A stretch of DNA of 64,000 bases from Micromonospora tarapacensis (GTDB taxonomy: Bacteria; Actinomycetota; Actinomycetes; Mycobacteriales; Micromonosporaceae): positions 4,699,324-4,763,323 of the forward strand of contig NZ_JAHCDI010000004.1 of the NCBI RefSeq assembly GCF_019697375.1. The letters are read 5' to 3'. The notes under the pieces were generated by a model. The model was not told the DNA's origin, ran no database searches, and worked only from the letters and a program-made list of their open reading frames with translations. Shown here piece by piece: positions 38,216 to 51,750 of the stretch. The position numbers and the translations under genes were made by a program. The first letter of the stretch is position 1, and every line of letters begins with the position of its first letter.

Positions 38216-39127
38216 TTACACCGGGAGTGGGGGGCCGCCGTGGAGCAGCGGGGCGAGCAGGTCGCCGTGCTGTTCGATCCGGTCGAGCACCTCGCCGGCC
38301 GGGTACGGCCGGGCCGACGGCCGCTGCCCCGCCGCGCCAGCCTCGACCTCGTCCCAGGTCAGCGGCGTCGACACCGACGGGATCTGCTCGGCGCGCAGCG
38401 AGTACGGCGCCACCGTCGTCTTCGCCGCGTTGTTCTGGCTCCAGTCGATGAACACCTTGCCGGGTCGCAGGTTCTTCGCCATCTTCGACACGATCAGCTT
38501 CGGGTGTTCGCGTTCGAGTTCCTGGGCGATCCGTCGTGCGTACGCCGACACCTCGTCGGCGGGTCGGTCGCCGGAGATCGGGCAGCAGAGCTGCATGCCC
38601 TTCTTGCCGGAGGTCTTCGGGTAGGCGTCCACGCCGTCGGCGGCGAGCCGGTCACGCAGAGGCAACGCCACCTCGCAGCACTGCCGCAGGGTGGCCGGCG
38701 GCCCCGGGTCCAGGTCGACCACCATCAGGTCCGGGTGCGCACCGATCTTCCACTGCGGGGTGTGCAGTTCCAGGGCGGCCAGGTTGGCCAGCCAGACCAG
38801 GGTGGGCAGGTCGTCGGCGACCACGTAGTCGATGGTCTCCCGGCCCTTGGTGGAGCCGGGCGCGGGCAGCGTCTCGACGCGCACCCAGGACGGGGTGGCG
38901 GCGGGAGCGTTCTTCTCGAAGAACGAGTTGCCCGCCACGCCGTTGGGGTAGCGGATCCGGGTGAGCGCCCGGTCTTGCAGGTGCGGCAGCAGCACCGGCG
39001 CGACCCGGGTGTAGTAGTCGATCACCTCGCCCTTGGTGAAGCCGGCCGCCGGGTAGAGCACCTTGTCGAGGTTGGACAGTTCGAGCGTGCGGCCCTGAAC
39101 CTCCACCGGGAACCGGTCAGCTGGCAT
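38216..39127 (-). CDS. ligD: LigD-type NHEJ polymerase/primase domain protein
   Basis: Archaeo-eukaryotic-primase-type polymerase used in bacterial non-homologous end joining. 303 residues: VEVQGRTLELSNLDKVLYPAAGFTKGEVIDYY, the catalytic acid pair LMVVDLDPGPPA, the PKTSGKKGMQLCCPI loop with conserved S-G-K-K, and KVFIDWSQNNAAKTTVAPYSLRA with the third catalytic Asp. No ligase or phosphoesterase domain is attached. ATG at 39127; overlaps the upstream ligase stop by 11 bases, so it is translated after it. Confidence 0.92.
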   Translation of the reverse strand: MPADRFPVEVQGRTLELSNLDKVLYPAAGFTKGEVIDYYTRVAPVLLPHLQDRALTRIRYPNGVAGNSFFEKNAPAATPSWVRVETLPAPGSTKGRETIDYVVADDLPTLVWLANLAALELHTPQWKIGAHPDLMVVDLDPGPPATLRQCCEVALPLRDRLAADGVDAYPKTSGKKGMQLCCPISGDRPADEVSAYARRIAQELEREHPKLIVSKMAKNLRPGKVFIDWSQNNAAKTTVAPYSLRAEQIPSVSTPLTWDEVEAGAAGQRPSARPYPAGEVLDRIEQHGDLLAPLLHGGPPLPV

Positions 39128-40058
39128 CGTCGACCTCCTCGGCCGGTTTGTCCGGCCGGACCCGCAGGATCCGGGGGAACCGCAGTCGCCCGTCGGGGGT
39201 GCGCTGGCCGTACTTGACCTCCACCACCACGCGGGGGGTTACCCAGATGGCGCCCCGGGCATCCTCGCGGGGCACGTCGCCACCAAACGGCGAGGTGGTG
39301 GCGCGCAGCGGTTCCAGCTCGCGCAGCAGCTCCCGTTCGAGAGCGGCGCCGATCCCGCCGCCGACCCGCCCCCGGTAGACGAGCCGCCCGCCGGCGCCGG
39401 GCACCCCGACCAGCAGCCCGCCGATCTTCCGCGCACCGGGCCGCCAGCCACCGACCACGAAGTCACCCGTCACCTCCAGCTTGACCTTCACCCAGTCCGG
39501 TGAGCGCACCCCGGGCCGGTAGGCCGACTCGACCCGCTTGGCCAGCACCCCTTCGAGGCCGTGTTCGCCGGCGGCCGAGTAGGTGGCCGGGCCGTCGAAG
39601 AAGACCGGGGGCACCGCCCACCGCGCCGCGCCCAGCCCGAGGGCGTCGAGGGCCTCCCGACGCCGGGCGTACGGCCAGCCGGTGAGGTCCTCGCCACGCA
39701 GCCGCAACACGTCGAAGATCATGTACGTGACCGGGACGGTGGCCGCCAGCCGGGCCGCCTTCACCGGGTTCCGCACGTGCATCCGCTCGGCCAGGGCGGT
39801 GAAGGACGGCCGCCCGGCCTGGTCGAAGAGGACCACCTCGCCGTCGAGCAGCGCGTCGTCGACCTGCTCGCCGAGCGGAATCAACTCGGGATACGCGGTG
39901 GTGATCTCGACGCCGGAGCGGGCGAACAGGCGTTGCCGTCCGGCGGCGATGTCGGCCAGCGCGCGTACCCCGTCCCACTTGAACTCGTACGCCCAGCCGG
40001 CACCGGCCGGGAGCGGCCCGGTCATCGCGAGCATCGGCTTGAGCGGCGCGCCGGACAC
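39117..40058 (-). CDS. ATP-dependent DNA ligase of the NHEJ locus (LigC/LigD ligase type)
   Basis: Seals DNA ends. 313 residues. Adenylation motif YEFKWDGVRAL (Lys nucleophile), motif III LLDGEVVLF, motif IV EGVLAKRV, motif V WVKVKL, and an OB fold ending VVVEVKYGQRTPDGRLRFPRILRVR. GTG 40058; overlaps the polymerase gene start, giving a leftward ligase-polymerase unit that faces ku across an 85-base divergent region. Confidence 0.92.
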   Translation of the reverse strand: MSGAPLKPMLAMTGPLPAGAGWAYEFKWDGVRALADIAAGRQRLFARSGVEITTAYPELIPLGEQVDDALLDGEVVLFDQAGRPSFTALAERMHVRNPVKAARLAATVPVTYMIFDVLRLRGEDLTGWPYARRREALDALGLGAARWAVPPVFFDGPATYSAAGEHGLEGVLAKRVESAYRPGVRSPDWVKVKLEVTGDFVVGGWRPGARKIGGLLVGVPGAGGRLVYRGRVGGGIGAALERELLRELEPLRATTSPFGGDVPREDARGAIWVTPRVVVEVKYGQRTPDGRLRFPRILRVRPDKPAEEVDDAS

Positions 40059-40143
40059 GAGCCGACTGTAGTAGCAGGCCGAACACCTCGCGTCCGGATC
40101 GCGGTGATGCGAGCATGGTCGATACCGGGGAAGGGAGCGCGGG
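40059..40143. promoter_or_regulatory. Divergent promoter region between ligase and ku
   Basis: 85 bases holding the start signals of both the NHEJ ligase-polymerase unit and ku; ku has GGGAAGGGAGCG just before ATG 40144. No clear operator. Confidence 0.35.
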
Positions 40144-41145
40144 ATGCGAGCCATCTGGAAGGGAGCCGTGTCGTTCGGGCTGGTCTCGATCGGGGTCAAG
40201 CTGTACTCGGCGACCGAGGAAAAGGACATCCGGTTCCATCAGGTGCACCGGGAAGACGGTGGGCGGATCCGGTACAAGCGCACCTGCCAGGTCTGCGGCG
40301 AGGAGGTCAGCTACGACGACATCGCCAAGGGCTACGACATCGGCGGCGGGGAAATGGTGATCCTGACCGACGAGGACTTCGCCGACCTGCCGTTGACCAC
40401 GTCCCACGCGATCGACGTGCTGGAGTTCGTCCCGGCCGAACAGGTCGACCCGATCCTCTACAACAAGGCGTACTTCCTGGAGCCGGAGGGGACGGCGACC
40501 AAACCGTACCTGCTGCTCCGGGACGCGCTGACCGACTCGGAGCGGGTGGCGATCGTCAAGGTGGCGCTGCGCCAGCGGGAGCAGCTGGCCACGCTGCGGG
40601 TCCGCGAGGGCGTGCTGCTGCTGAACACCATGCTCTGGCCGGACGAGATCCGGAAGCCGGACTTCGGCTTCCTCGACGAGGACCTGAAGGTCCGGCCGCC
40701 GGAACTGGCCATGGCCACCTCCCTGATCGACTCGATGGCCGGGGAATTCCACCCGGACGAGTTCACCGACGACTACCGGGCGGCGTTGCAGGAGGTCATC
40801 GACGCGAAGGTGGAGGGCCGCGAGGTGGTCCAGCCGGAGGAGGTCGAGGAGGCTCCGGCCGCTGCGGTGGACCTGATGGCCGCGCTCAAGGCGTCCGTGG
40901 AGCGGGCGCGGGCGGCTCGGGGTGAGGCGGCGACCGGTGGTGGCGCCGAGCCGACCCCGATCTCGTCGGCGCGCTCGGCCCAGCAGAAGGGGGCGGCGAA
41001 GAAGGCGGCCAGGGCTCCGGCCAAGAAGGCCCCCGCGAAGAAGACCCCCGCGAAGAAGACCGCCGCGAAGAAGACCGCCGAGAAGACTGCGGAGAAGAAG
41101 GCCACCAAGACCGCCAAGAAGACCACCCCGCGCAGGTCCGCCTGA
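40144..41145 (+). CDS. ku: Non-homologous end-joining protein Ku
   Basis: Homodimeric DNA-end-binding ring recruiting LigD/ligase. 333 residues: MRAIWKGAVSFGLVSIGVKLYSA, FHQVHREDGGRIRYKRTCQVCGEEVSYDDI, EFVPAEQVDPILYNKAYFLEP, and LLLNTMLWPDEIRKP. The last about 75 residues are a Lys/Ala/Pro-rich tail of KKAPA/KKTPA/KKTAA repeats, typical of actinobacterial Ku and thought to bind DNA. ATG at 40144. Followed by the palindromic element at 41153. Confidence 0.96.
   Translation: MRAIWKGAVSFGLVSIGVKLYSATEEKDIRFHQVHREDGGRIRYKRTCQVCGEEVSYDDIAKGYDIGGGEMVILTDEDFADLPLTTSHAIDVLEFVPAEQVDPILYNKAYFLEPEGTATKPYLLLRDALTDSERVAIVKVALRQREQLATLRVREGVLLLNTMLWPDEIRKPDFGFLDEDLKVRPPELAMATSLIDSMAGEFHPDEFTDDYRAALQEVIDAKVEGREVVQPEEVEEAPAAAVDLMAALKASVERARAARGEAATGGGAEPTPISSARSAQQKGAAKKAARAPAKKAPAKKTPAKKTAAKKTAEKTAEKKATKTAKKTTPRRSA
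41020..41079. repeat. Four tandem 15-bp units encoding the Ku lysine-rich tail
   Basis: Units of the type GCGAAGAAGACCGCC at 41020-41034 (variant), 41035-41049, 41050-41064 and 41065-41079; further degenerate copies follow. Each encodes x-K-K-x-x. Confidence 0.8.
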
Positions 41146-41152
41146 CTTTCGC

Positions 41153-41223
41153 CGATCATGCACTTTTGGTCGCCCGAATGCGCCCTTTGGGCGTTTTCGG
41201 GGACGACCCGAACTCCATGATCG
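41153..41223. repeat. 71-bp nested palindrome ending in CGATCATG/CATGATCG
   Basis: Concentric arms: CGATCATG / CATGATCG (outer), GGTCG / CGACC, CCCGAA / TTCGGG and CGCCC / GGGCG (inner) around the loop TTT, separated by small unpaired spacers. Starts 7 bases after the ku stop. Probably acts as terminator for ku; shares the outer GATCATG motif with the palindrome at 58180-58240. Confidence 0.75.
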
Positions 41224-41346
41224 ACGCCGCCGTTCCCGGCGGTGGGGCCATCGATGGTCGGAAGTGCGTCCGGCACCAGGTACCGTGTCGGCGGCGGCTT
41301 CCCATGGCCGGACCCACCCCACACCTCTCAGCAGGGAGTCGAGGAC

Positions 41347-41979
41347 GTGAGCGAGCAGGAGACCAAGGCACGGCGGCGGCTGGCCGAGCAGTTGGCCGCC
41401 CAGAAGGCGGCCGAGGCCAAGCGTCGCCGACAGGCCTGGGCCGGCGCGTTCGCCGGCGTCGCCGTGGTGGCGGTGCTGATCACGGTCTTCGTGATCGTCG
41501 GCCGGGGTGGCGAGGACGCTCCCAAGCAGGCCGCCGGCACACCGTCCAACTCCGCGGAGGCCCCGGCCGACCCGGGTGCGCCGCCCGCACCGCAGTTGCC
41601 CGAGGGCGCCGACCCGGCGCTGGGCAGCAAGCCGACCGTCGCCGCGGGCGAGGGCGAGCTGACCAAGCTCACCGTGACCACCCTGATCGAGGGCACCGGG
41701 CCGAAGGTCGAGGCCGGCCAGTCGATCACCACCAACTACGTCGGGGTGTTCTTCGAGAACGGCGAGGAGTTCGACTCCTCCTGGGAGCGGGGCGAGCCGG
41801 CCACCTTCCCGATCGGGGTCGGGCAGGTCATCCCGGGTTGGGACAAGGGTCTGGTCGGGGTGACCGTGGGCAGTCGGGTGCAGCTCGACATCCCGGCCGA
41901 GGACGCGTACGGCGACGGCGAGGGTGGCCGGCCGGGTGGCCCGCTGCGCTTCGTGGTGGACGTCCTCGCCGCCCAGTGA
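41347..41979 (+). CDS. FKBP-type peptidyl-prolyl isomerase, membrane anchored
   Basis: 210 residues. A charged N-terminal cytoplasmic helix (EQETKARRRLAEQLAAQKAAEAKRRR), one membrane segment (about 32-52, AGAFAGVAVVAVLITVFVIV), an Ala/Pro spacer and an FKBP domain (TTNYVGVFFENGEEFDSSWERG, FPIGVGQVIPGWDKGL, VGSRVQLDIPAEDAYG). The Tyr, Asp, Trp pocket residues are present. GTG 41347. The isomerase domain faces outside, so it likely helps fold exported proteins. Confidence 0.93.
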   Translation: MSEQETKARRRLAEQLAAQKAAEAKRRRQAWAGAFAGVAVVAVLITVFVIVGRGGEDAPKQAAGTPSNSAEAPADPGAPPAPQLPEGADPALGSKPTVAAGEGELTKLTVTTLIEGTGPKVEAGQSITTNYVGVFFENGEEFDSSWERGEPATFPIGVGQVIPGWDKGLVGVTVGSRVQLDIPAEDAYGDGEGGRPGGPLRFVVDVLAAQ

Positions 41980-42119
41980 GCCGCGGGCGGAGCCGCGTTC
42001 GCGGAACATCGATGCCGTTGACCACAGATGGCTTCCGCCCGGTCACCGGCCGGCAGTAGGTTCGGCAGCGTCCCGGACAAGACGCCCGGGACGCCGACGG
42101 GGGTAAGCAGGAGGCGGGC

Positions 42120-42982
42120 GTGACGGCGCTGGACACCGACGAGCGGACCGCTCGGTTGATGTGGACACACTACGAGCCGGTGCACGCCGTCACCTACTTC
42201 CACCCGCGTGCCCGGGCCGCGTACGAGGCGGCCGGGCTGCGCGGCTACTGGCGGGGCTACTTCGCCGGCCGGGCCGCACCGCTCGGGCCGACCGGTCCCG
42301 CTCCGGTGGTCGCCGCCTTCTACAGTTTCGCCCCGCACATGGTGAGCCGGGCCCTGCCGGCGGTGTGGCAGCTGGCCAGCCCGGAGGAGGCGCTGCGGTC
42401 CCGGCTGACCGGGGCGGTGCAGGCGCTCGCCGAGCTGACCTACGAGCTGCCCGAGCGACACCTCGCGGAGGCGGCCGAGCTGTTGGAGGCCGCCGCCGAG
42501 GGGATCGGGACGGCCGGCCGGGTGCTCGGCGCGGCCAACGCGGCCCTGCCGCGCGGCGACTATCCGCTCGCCCGGCTCTGGCAGACCGCCACCACGCTGC
42601 GCGAGCATCGCGGGGACGGGCACATCGCGGCGCTGGTCGCTGCCGATCTCGACCCGGTGGAGACGCTGGCCTGGCGGGTCGCGGTCGACATGGCGCCGGC
42701 GAACCTGTTGGGCCGGGGCTGGTCGGAACAGGAGTGGGCGCAGGCGCGCGAGCGGCTGACCGTCCGGGGCTGGCTGGGCGCGGACGGCGAGCCGACCGAG
42801 CGCGGGCGGGCCGGTTTCCGGGCGGTCGAGGATGCCACCGACGCCGCTGCCGCCCGGCCCTGGCGGGCGCTGGGGCGGACCGGACCCAGCGGCTGCGGGA
42901 GTTGCTCGACCCGATCGCCCGCGCCGCCCACACGGTCATCCCGCAGGGCAGCCCGATCGGCCTCCCGCCCCTGCAAAGTTGA
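42120..42982 (+). CDS. SCO6745-like protein, apparent frameshift near the 3' end
   Basis: About 287 residues. N-terminal WTHYEPVHAVTYFHPRARAAYEAAGLRGYWRGYFAGRAAPLG and VVAAFYSFAPHMVSRALPAVW are typical of this actinobacterial family of unknown function; the C-terminal winged-helix-like part carries WSEQEWAQARERLTVRGWL and LTERGRAGF-like sequence. After PWRALG the annotated frame turns into Ser/Arg-rich shadow, but one more G in the run at 42872-42875 continues as ADRTQRLRELLDPIARAAHTV to the stop at 42982. GTG at 42120. Confidence 0.8.
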
Positions 42983-43038
42983 CCAAGAGGTTGGCGGCTG
43001 ATTCTCTGCGGATCCCGAGGGTGCGCGAGGATGGGGGT

Positions 43039-43695
43039 GTGGCGGTGGATGCGGTGGTTTTTGACCTTGACGGCGTGATCGTGGATTCCGAGCCGGTCTG
43101 GGAGGAGGTTCGCCGGGCGTACGTGGCCGATCACGGCGGCACCTGGCAGGCCGACACCCAGCGCCGGCTGATGGGGATGAGCACCGGAGAGTGGGCCGGA
43201 TACCTCAGCGCCGAGCTGGGGGTGCGGCGCACCGCCGAGCAGGTCGCCGCCGAGGTGGTCGAGGAGATGACCCGGCGGTACGCGGCCCGCGTACCGGTGA
43301 TCGACGGTGCGGTCGAGGTGGTGCGCCGGCTGGCCGCGCGGTGGCCGCTGGGGCTGGCCAGTTCGTCGCCGACCCGGTTGATCACGGCGGCGCTCGCCGC
43401 CACCGAGCTGACCGGCACGTTCCGCACCACGCTGTCCACCGAGGAGACCGCGCGCGGCAAGCCGGCGCCGGACGTCTACCTGACCGTCGCGCGGCGGCTC
43501 GGCGTCGACCCGGCGCGTTGCGTGGCGGTGGAGGACTCCTCCAACGGGGTCCGGTCCGCGGCCGCCGCCGGGATGGCCGTGGTGGCGGTCCCGCACGGGT
43601 CGTACCCGCTGGATCCGGACGCGGAGCGGCTGGTGGCGACGGTGCTGGGCTCGATCGACGAGCTGACCCCGGAGGTCGTGGACCGGCTCGCCTGA
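43039..43695 (+). CDS. HAD-superfamily hydrolase (beta-phosphoglucomutase/phosphatase-like)
   Basis: About 218 residues. VVFDLDGVIVDSEPVW is the nucleophile motif of the subclass-I HAD group; LASSSPTRLITAAL (motif II), KPAPDVYLTVARRLGV (motif III) and VEDSSNGVRSAAAAGM (motif IV) are all intact. Phosphatase or beta-phosphoglucomutase-type activity on a sugar phosphate is likely, the substrate is not decidable. GTG 43039 with GAGG upstream. Confidence 0.92.
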   Translation: MAVDAVVFDLDGVIVDSEPVWEEVRRAYVADHGGTWQADTQRRLMGMSTGEWAGYLSAELGVRRTAEQVAAEVVEEMTRRYAARVPVIDGAVEVVRRLAARWPLGLASSSPTRLITAALAATELTGTFRTTLSTEETARGKPAPDVYLTVARRLGVDPARCVAVEDSSNGVRSAAAAGMAVVAVPHGSYPLDPDAERLVATVLGSIDELTPEVVDRLA

Positions 43696-43736
43696 ACCGC
43701 CACCGGGTGGTCCGTGACGCGCCTACGGTCGGTGGC

Positions 43737-44747
43737 ATGAAGGCGATCGTGTACGAGCGCGCCGGTGATCCCTCGGTGCTCCAGTTGGTCGATCGACCGG
43801 TGCCGGAACCCGGTAGGGGTGAGGCGCTGGTGCGGGTCGCGGTGTCCGGGGTGAACCCGACGGATTGGAAGGCACGCCGGCAGGGGGCGTTGCCGGCCGG
43901 CTGGCAGACGCCCGGCCAGGACGGCGCCGGGGTGGTCGAGGCGGTCGGCGAGGGGGTCGACCGGGAGCTGATCGGCGAGCGGGTGTGGCTCTGGGAGGCT
44001 GCCTGGCAACGACCGTGGGGCACCGCCGCCGAGTACAGCGTGGTGCCGGTCCGCCAGGCGGTACGCCTCGGCGACGCCTCCTTCGAGTTGGGCGCCTGCC
44101 TGGGCATCCCGTTCCTGACCGCGCACCGGTGCCTGACCGCCGGGGAGTACCTGCCCGACAGCCTGCGCCCGGGTGCGTTGAGCGATCACACGGTGCTGGT
44201 GCAGGGCGGCGCCGGTGCGGTGGGCAATGCGGCGATCCAGCTGGCGGCGTGGGCCGACGCCTGCGTGATAGCCACGGTGAGCAGCGCGGAGAAGGCCCAG
44301 TTGGCCGCGGCGGCCGGCGCCTCCGTGGTGATCAACTATCGGGAGCAGGACGTGGTGGAGGAGGTCCGCAAGGTCGCGCCCGACGGGGTCCACGGCATCG
44401 TGGAGGTGTCCCCCGCCCGTAACGCGGCTACCGACGTCCGGCTGCTGCGCACCGGCGGGGTGGTCTGCGTCTACGCCGACGACGGCGGCGACGAGGTGAC
44501 GCTGCCGGTCCGCCCCCTGATGGCGCCCAACGCCCGCTGGCAGTTCGTGCTGGTGTACACGATGCCGAAGGCGGCGAAGGCGCAGGCGGTGGTGGACGTC
44601 GCGGCAGCCGCCGCGCAGGGCGGTGTCCGGGTGGGTGAGGAGGCCGGCCTGCCGCTGCACCGTTATCCGCTGTCGGCGACCGTCGCCGCGCACCGGGCGG
44701 TGGAGGATTCCGTGGTGGGGAAGGTGCTGGTCAGCACCGACGGGTAG
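43737..44747 (+). CDS. Quinone oxidoreductase / zinc-independent medium-chain dehydrogenase
   Basis: 336 residues of the zeta-crystallin-like MDR family. MKAIVYERAGDPSVLQLVDRPVPEPGRGEALVRV, NPTDWKARRQG, PGQDGAGVVEAVGEGVD, and the Rossmann signature VLVQGGAGAVGNAAIQLA. Lacks the catalytic-zinc cysteine/histidine set, so NADPH:quinone-type reduction is likely. ATG 43737. Ends before the hairpin at 44836. Confidence 0.92.
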   Translation: MKAIVYERAGDPSVLQLVDRPVPEPGRGEALVRVAVSGVNPTDWKARRQGALPAGWQTPGQDGAGVVEAVGEGVDRELIGERVWLWEAAWQRPWGTAAEYSVVPVRQAVRLGDASFELGACLGIPFLTAHRCLTAGEYLPDSLRPGALSDHTVLVQGGAGAVGNAAIQLAAWADACVIATVSSAEKAQLAAAAGASVVINYREQDVVEEVRKVAPDGVHGIVEVSPARNAATDVRLLRTGGVVCVYADDGGDEVTLPVRPLMAPNARWQFVLVYTMPKAAKAQAVVDVAAAAAQGGVRVGEEAGLPLHRYPLSATVAAHRAVEDSVVGKVLVSTDG

Positions 44748-44835
44748 CGGGCCGGATCAGGCTGTTTTCTCCATCCACCGGACAGAGGCGAACAACATTC
44801 GCAATACTGGCATTGCGGGTCGCCCCGCAAGGAAC

Positions 44836-44872
44836 GGGCGGCCCCGGCGCGGTGCGAACGCCGGGGCCGCCC
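44836..44872. terminator. Bidirectional terminator hairpin between convergent genes
   Basis: Perfect 14-bp stem GGGCGGCCCCGGCG (44836-44849) / CGCCGGGGCCGCCC (44859-44872), loop 9 bases, between the rightward oxidoreductase and the leftward acyl-CoA ligase gene. Confidence 0.8.
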
Positions 44873-44931
44873 ACCGGAGAGAGGTCTGTGCGAGGCCGCT
44901 ACTCCTAACGGCGATGATGCGCCGAAAAGCG

Positions 44932-46580
44932 TTACGGCGTGGCCAGTTCCCGCACATTCAGGTCGCCGTCGGCGTACCGGGCGCGCACCACCTTCTTGTC
45001 GAACTTGCCGACGCTGGTCTTCGGCACCACGTCGACGAACGCCCACCGCTCCGGCAACTGCCAGCGGGCCACCGACCCGGCCAGGAACTCGCGCAACTCC
45101 TCCGGGGTGGCCGACGCACCCTCGCGAAGCACCACCGTGGCCAGCGGCCGCTCGTCCCAGCGCTGGTCCGGTACGCCCACCACGCAGGCCTCCAGCACCG
45201 CCGGATGGGCCATCAACGCGTTCTCCAACTCCACCGAGGAGATCCACTCACCGCCCGACTTGATCACGTCCTTGGCCCGGTCGGTCAGGGTCAGGTAACC
45301 GTCCGCCGACAGGGTGCCCACGTCACCGGTGCGCAGCCAGCCGTCGCGGAACTTCTCCGGATCCGGGGCGTCGTCACCGACGTACCGGGCGGTGACCCAC
45401 GGCCCGCGGACCTCCAGTTCGCCGACGGAGGCTCCGTCGGCGGGCAGCGGCTCCCCGCCGGGCCCACGACGCGGGCCCGCACCCCGGCCGGCACCCGCCC
45501 CTGCGTGTACCGGTAACGCCAGGCGTCCGCACCGGTCGCGCCGGCCGGCGGGCGGGCCACCGAGCCCAGCGGCGACATCTCGGTCATCCCCCAGGCGTGG
45601 ATCACGTTGACGCCGTGCCGCTCGTCGAAGGCGTGCATCAGCGACGGCGGGCAGGCCGAGCCACCGACGATCACCTCCGTCAGCGAGGAGGTGTCCACCT
45701 CGTGGCCGTCCAGGTAGGCCAACAGGTCGGTCCAGATGGTCGGCACCGCGCCGGCCAGGGTCGGCCGTTCGGCGGCGATCATCTCGGCGATCGGGGCGGC
45801 CTGGAGGAAGCGGTCCGGCATCACCAGGGAGGCGCCGGAGAGGAAGGCCGCGAACGGCAGGCCCCACGACATCGCGTGGAACATCGGCACGATGGCCAGC
45901 TCGCGATCGGTCGGCCCGAGCCCGAAGCCCTCCGGCATGCAGATCTGCAACGAGTGCAGGTAGATCGAGCGGTGCGAGTAGGCCACCCCCTTGGGGTTGC
46001 CGGTGGTGCCGGAGGTGTAGCAGAGCGCGGCGGCGTCGCGCTCGTCCACCTCGGGCCAGTCGTACGCCTCCGGCCGATCGGCCAGCAACGCGTCCCAGCG
46101 GTGTACGGCGATCCGGTCGCCGGCCGCGGCCACCAGTGGGGCGGGATCCCCGCCGCCGACCACCACCACGTGCCGCACGCTGGTCATCCCGCCGATGGAC
46201 TTCGCCAGCAGCGGGATCAGCGTCGAGTCGACCAGCACCACCCGGTCCTCGGCGTGGTTGGCGATGTAGGTGACCTGGTCGGGGAAGAGTCGGATGTTCA
46301 GCGTGTGCAGCACCGCACCCATGCTGGGCACCGCGAAGTACGCCACCAGGTGCTCGGTGTTGTTCCACATGAACGTGGCGACCCGCTCGTCGCCGGTCAC
46401 CCCGCACTCGGCGCGCAGCGCGTGCGCGAGTCGGGCGGCGTCCCGCCCGACCTGGGCGTACGTGCTGCGGCGCGACTCGGCGCCGGTCCACGTCACCACC
46501 TCGGCCGTGCCGTGCACGGTGGCGCCGTGTTCGAGGATCCGGGAGACCTGGAGGGGGGCGTCCATCATCGTGCTACGCAT
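44932..46580 (-). CDS. Fatty-acyl-CoA ligase (AMP-forming), apparent frameshift
   Basis: Activates a fatty acid to acyl-CoA via an acyl-adenylate. First frame from ATG 46580 (MRSTMMDAPLQVSRILEHGA): P-loop LCYTSGTTGNPKGVAYSH, then SLMHAFDERHGVNVIHAWGMTEMSPLGS. After RVVGPAG the frame is lost near 45455-45465 and the other frame resumes GELEVRGPWVTARYVGD, then DGWLRTGDVGTLSADGYLTL, DRAKDVIKSGGEWISSVELE and the catalytic Lys in KTSVGKFDKKVVR. One missing base in the GGGCCCGG run explains it; full length about 550. No Shine-Dalgarno: see the possible leaderless promoter at 46581-46600. Confidence 0.88.
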
Positions 46581-46600
46581 GGGTAACAAGTTAGTGTCGC
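46581..46600 (-). promoter_or_regulatory. Putative leaderless promoter with TAAC-AA-GTTA palindrome
   Basis: On the coding (minus) strand, TAACTT lies seven bases upstream of ATG 46580, fitting a -10 for a leaderless mRNA; it overlaps the palindrome TAACAAGTTA (46584-46593), a candidate regulator site. No ribosome site precedes the ATG. Confidence 0.4.
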
Positions 46601-46635
46601 CGGTCACACGTTGGGAACCCCCGTAAATTGTCCGG

Positions 46636-47127
46636 GTGAGCATCTCCTGGGCCGACTCGTACGTCGGGCAGCTGCGTGCCCTGGCCGGCAACCGGACGCT
46701 GATGTTCGTCGGCGCGCGGGCCGTGGTCCGCGACAACTCGGCGCGCATCCTGCTGATCCGCCGCTCGGACAACGGGCAGTGGGCGATGCCCGCCGGTGCG
46801 ATGGAACTGGGCGAGTCGATCGCCGACTGCGCCGTGCGGGAGGTGCGCGAGGAGACCGGGTTACGGGCCCTGCGGGTGAGCGCCTTCGCGCTCTACACCG
46901 GCCCGGACCGCACCCACACCAACATGTACGGCCACACGTACCAGATCTTCACCACGGCGTTCCGGGTCGAGGAGTGGGACGGCCGGCTGGCCCGGGTCAC
47001 CGACGAGACCATCGACGCCGGCTTCTTCCACCGCGACGCGATGCCGCAACCGCTCTCCGGCAGCGTTCCGGAGACCCTGGCCGACCTGGACGTCTTCGAA
47101 CAGACCAACCGCCTGATCCTGAAGTGA
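46636..47127 (+). CDS. NUDIX hydrolase
   Basis: 163 residues. Complete Nudix box GAMELGESIADCAVREVREETGL (G-x5-E-x7-REVxEExG). Substrate cannot be predicted; ADP-ribose, dinucleotide and nucleotide sugar hydrolases are all possible. GTG 46636, 43 bases from the palindrome above. Convergent with the DHA2 exporter. Confidence 0.9.
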   Translation: MSISWADSYVGQLRALAGNRTLMFVGARAVVRDNSARILLIRRSDNGQWAMPAGAMELGESIADCAVREVREETGLRALRVSAFALYTGPDRTHTNMYGHTYQIFTTAFRVEEWDGRLARVTDETIDAGFFHRDAMPQPLSGSVPETLADLDVFEQTNRLILK

Positions 47128-47140
47128 GCCGGCCGGTCCG

Positions 47141-51746
<4,606 letters not shown>

Positions 51747-51750
<4 letters not shown>

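Noticed and set aside
39463..42009. 848-codon minus-strand frame across ku and the FKBP gene
   Set aside because: Shadow of ku, FKBP and ligase genes; no start signal and no domain.
44932..46491. Two separate acyl-CoA ligase genes
   Set aside because: Each half carries a different part of one catalytic protein and they meet at one missing base; a single frameshifted gene is more likely.
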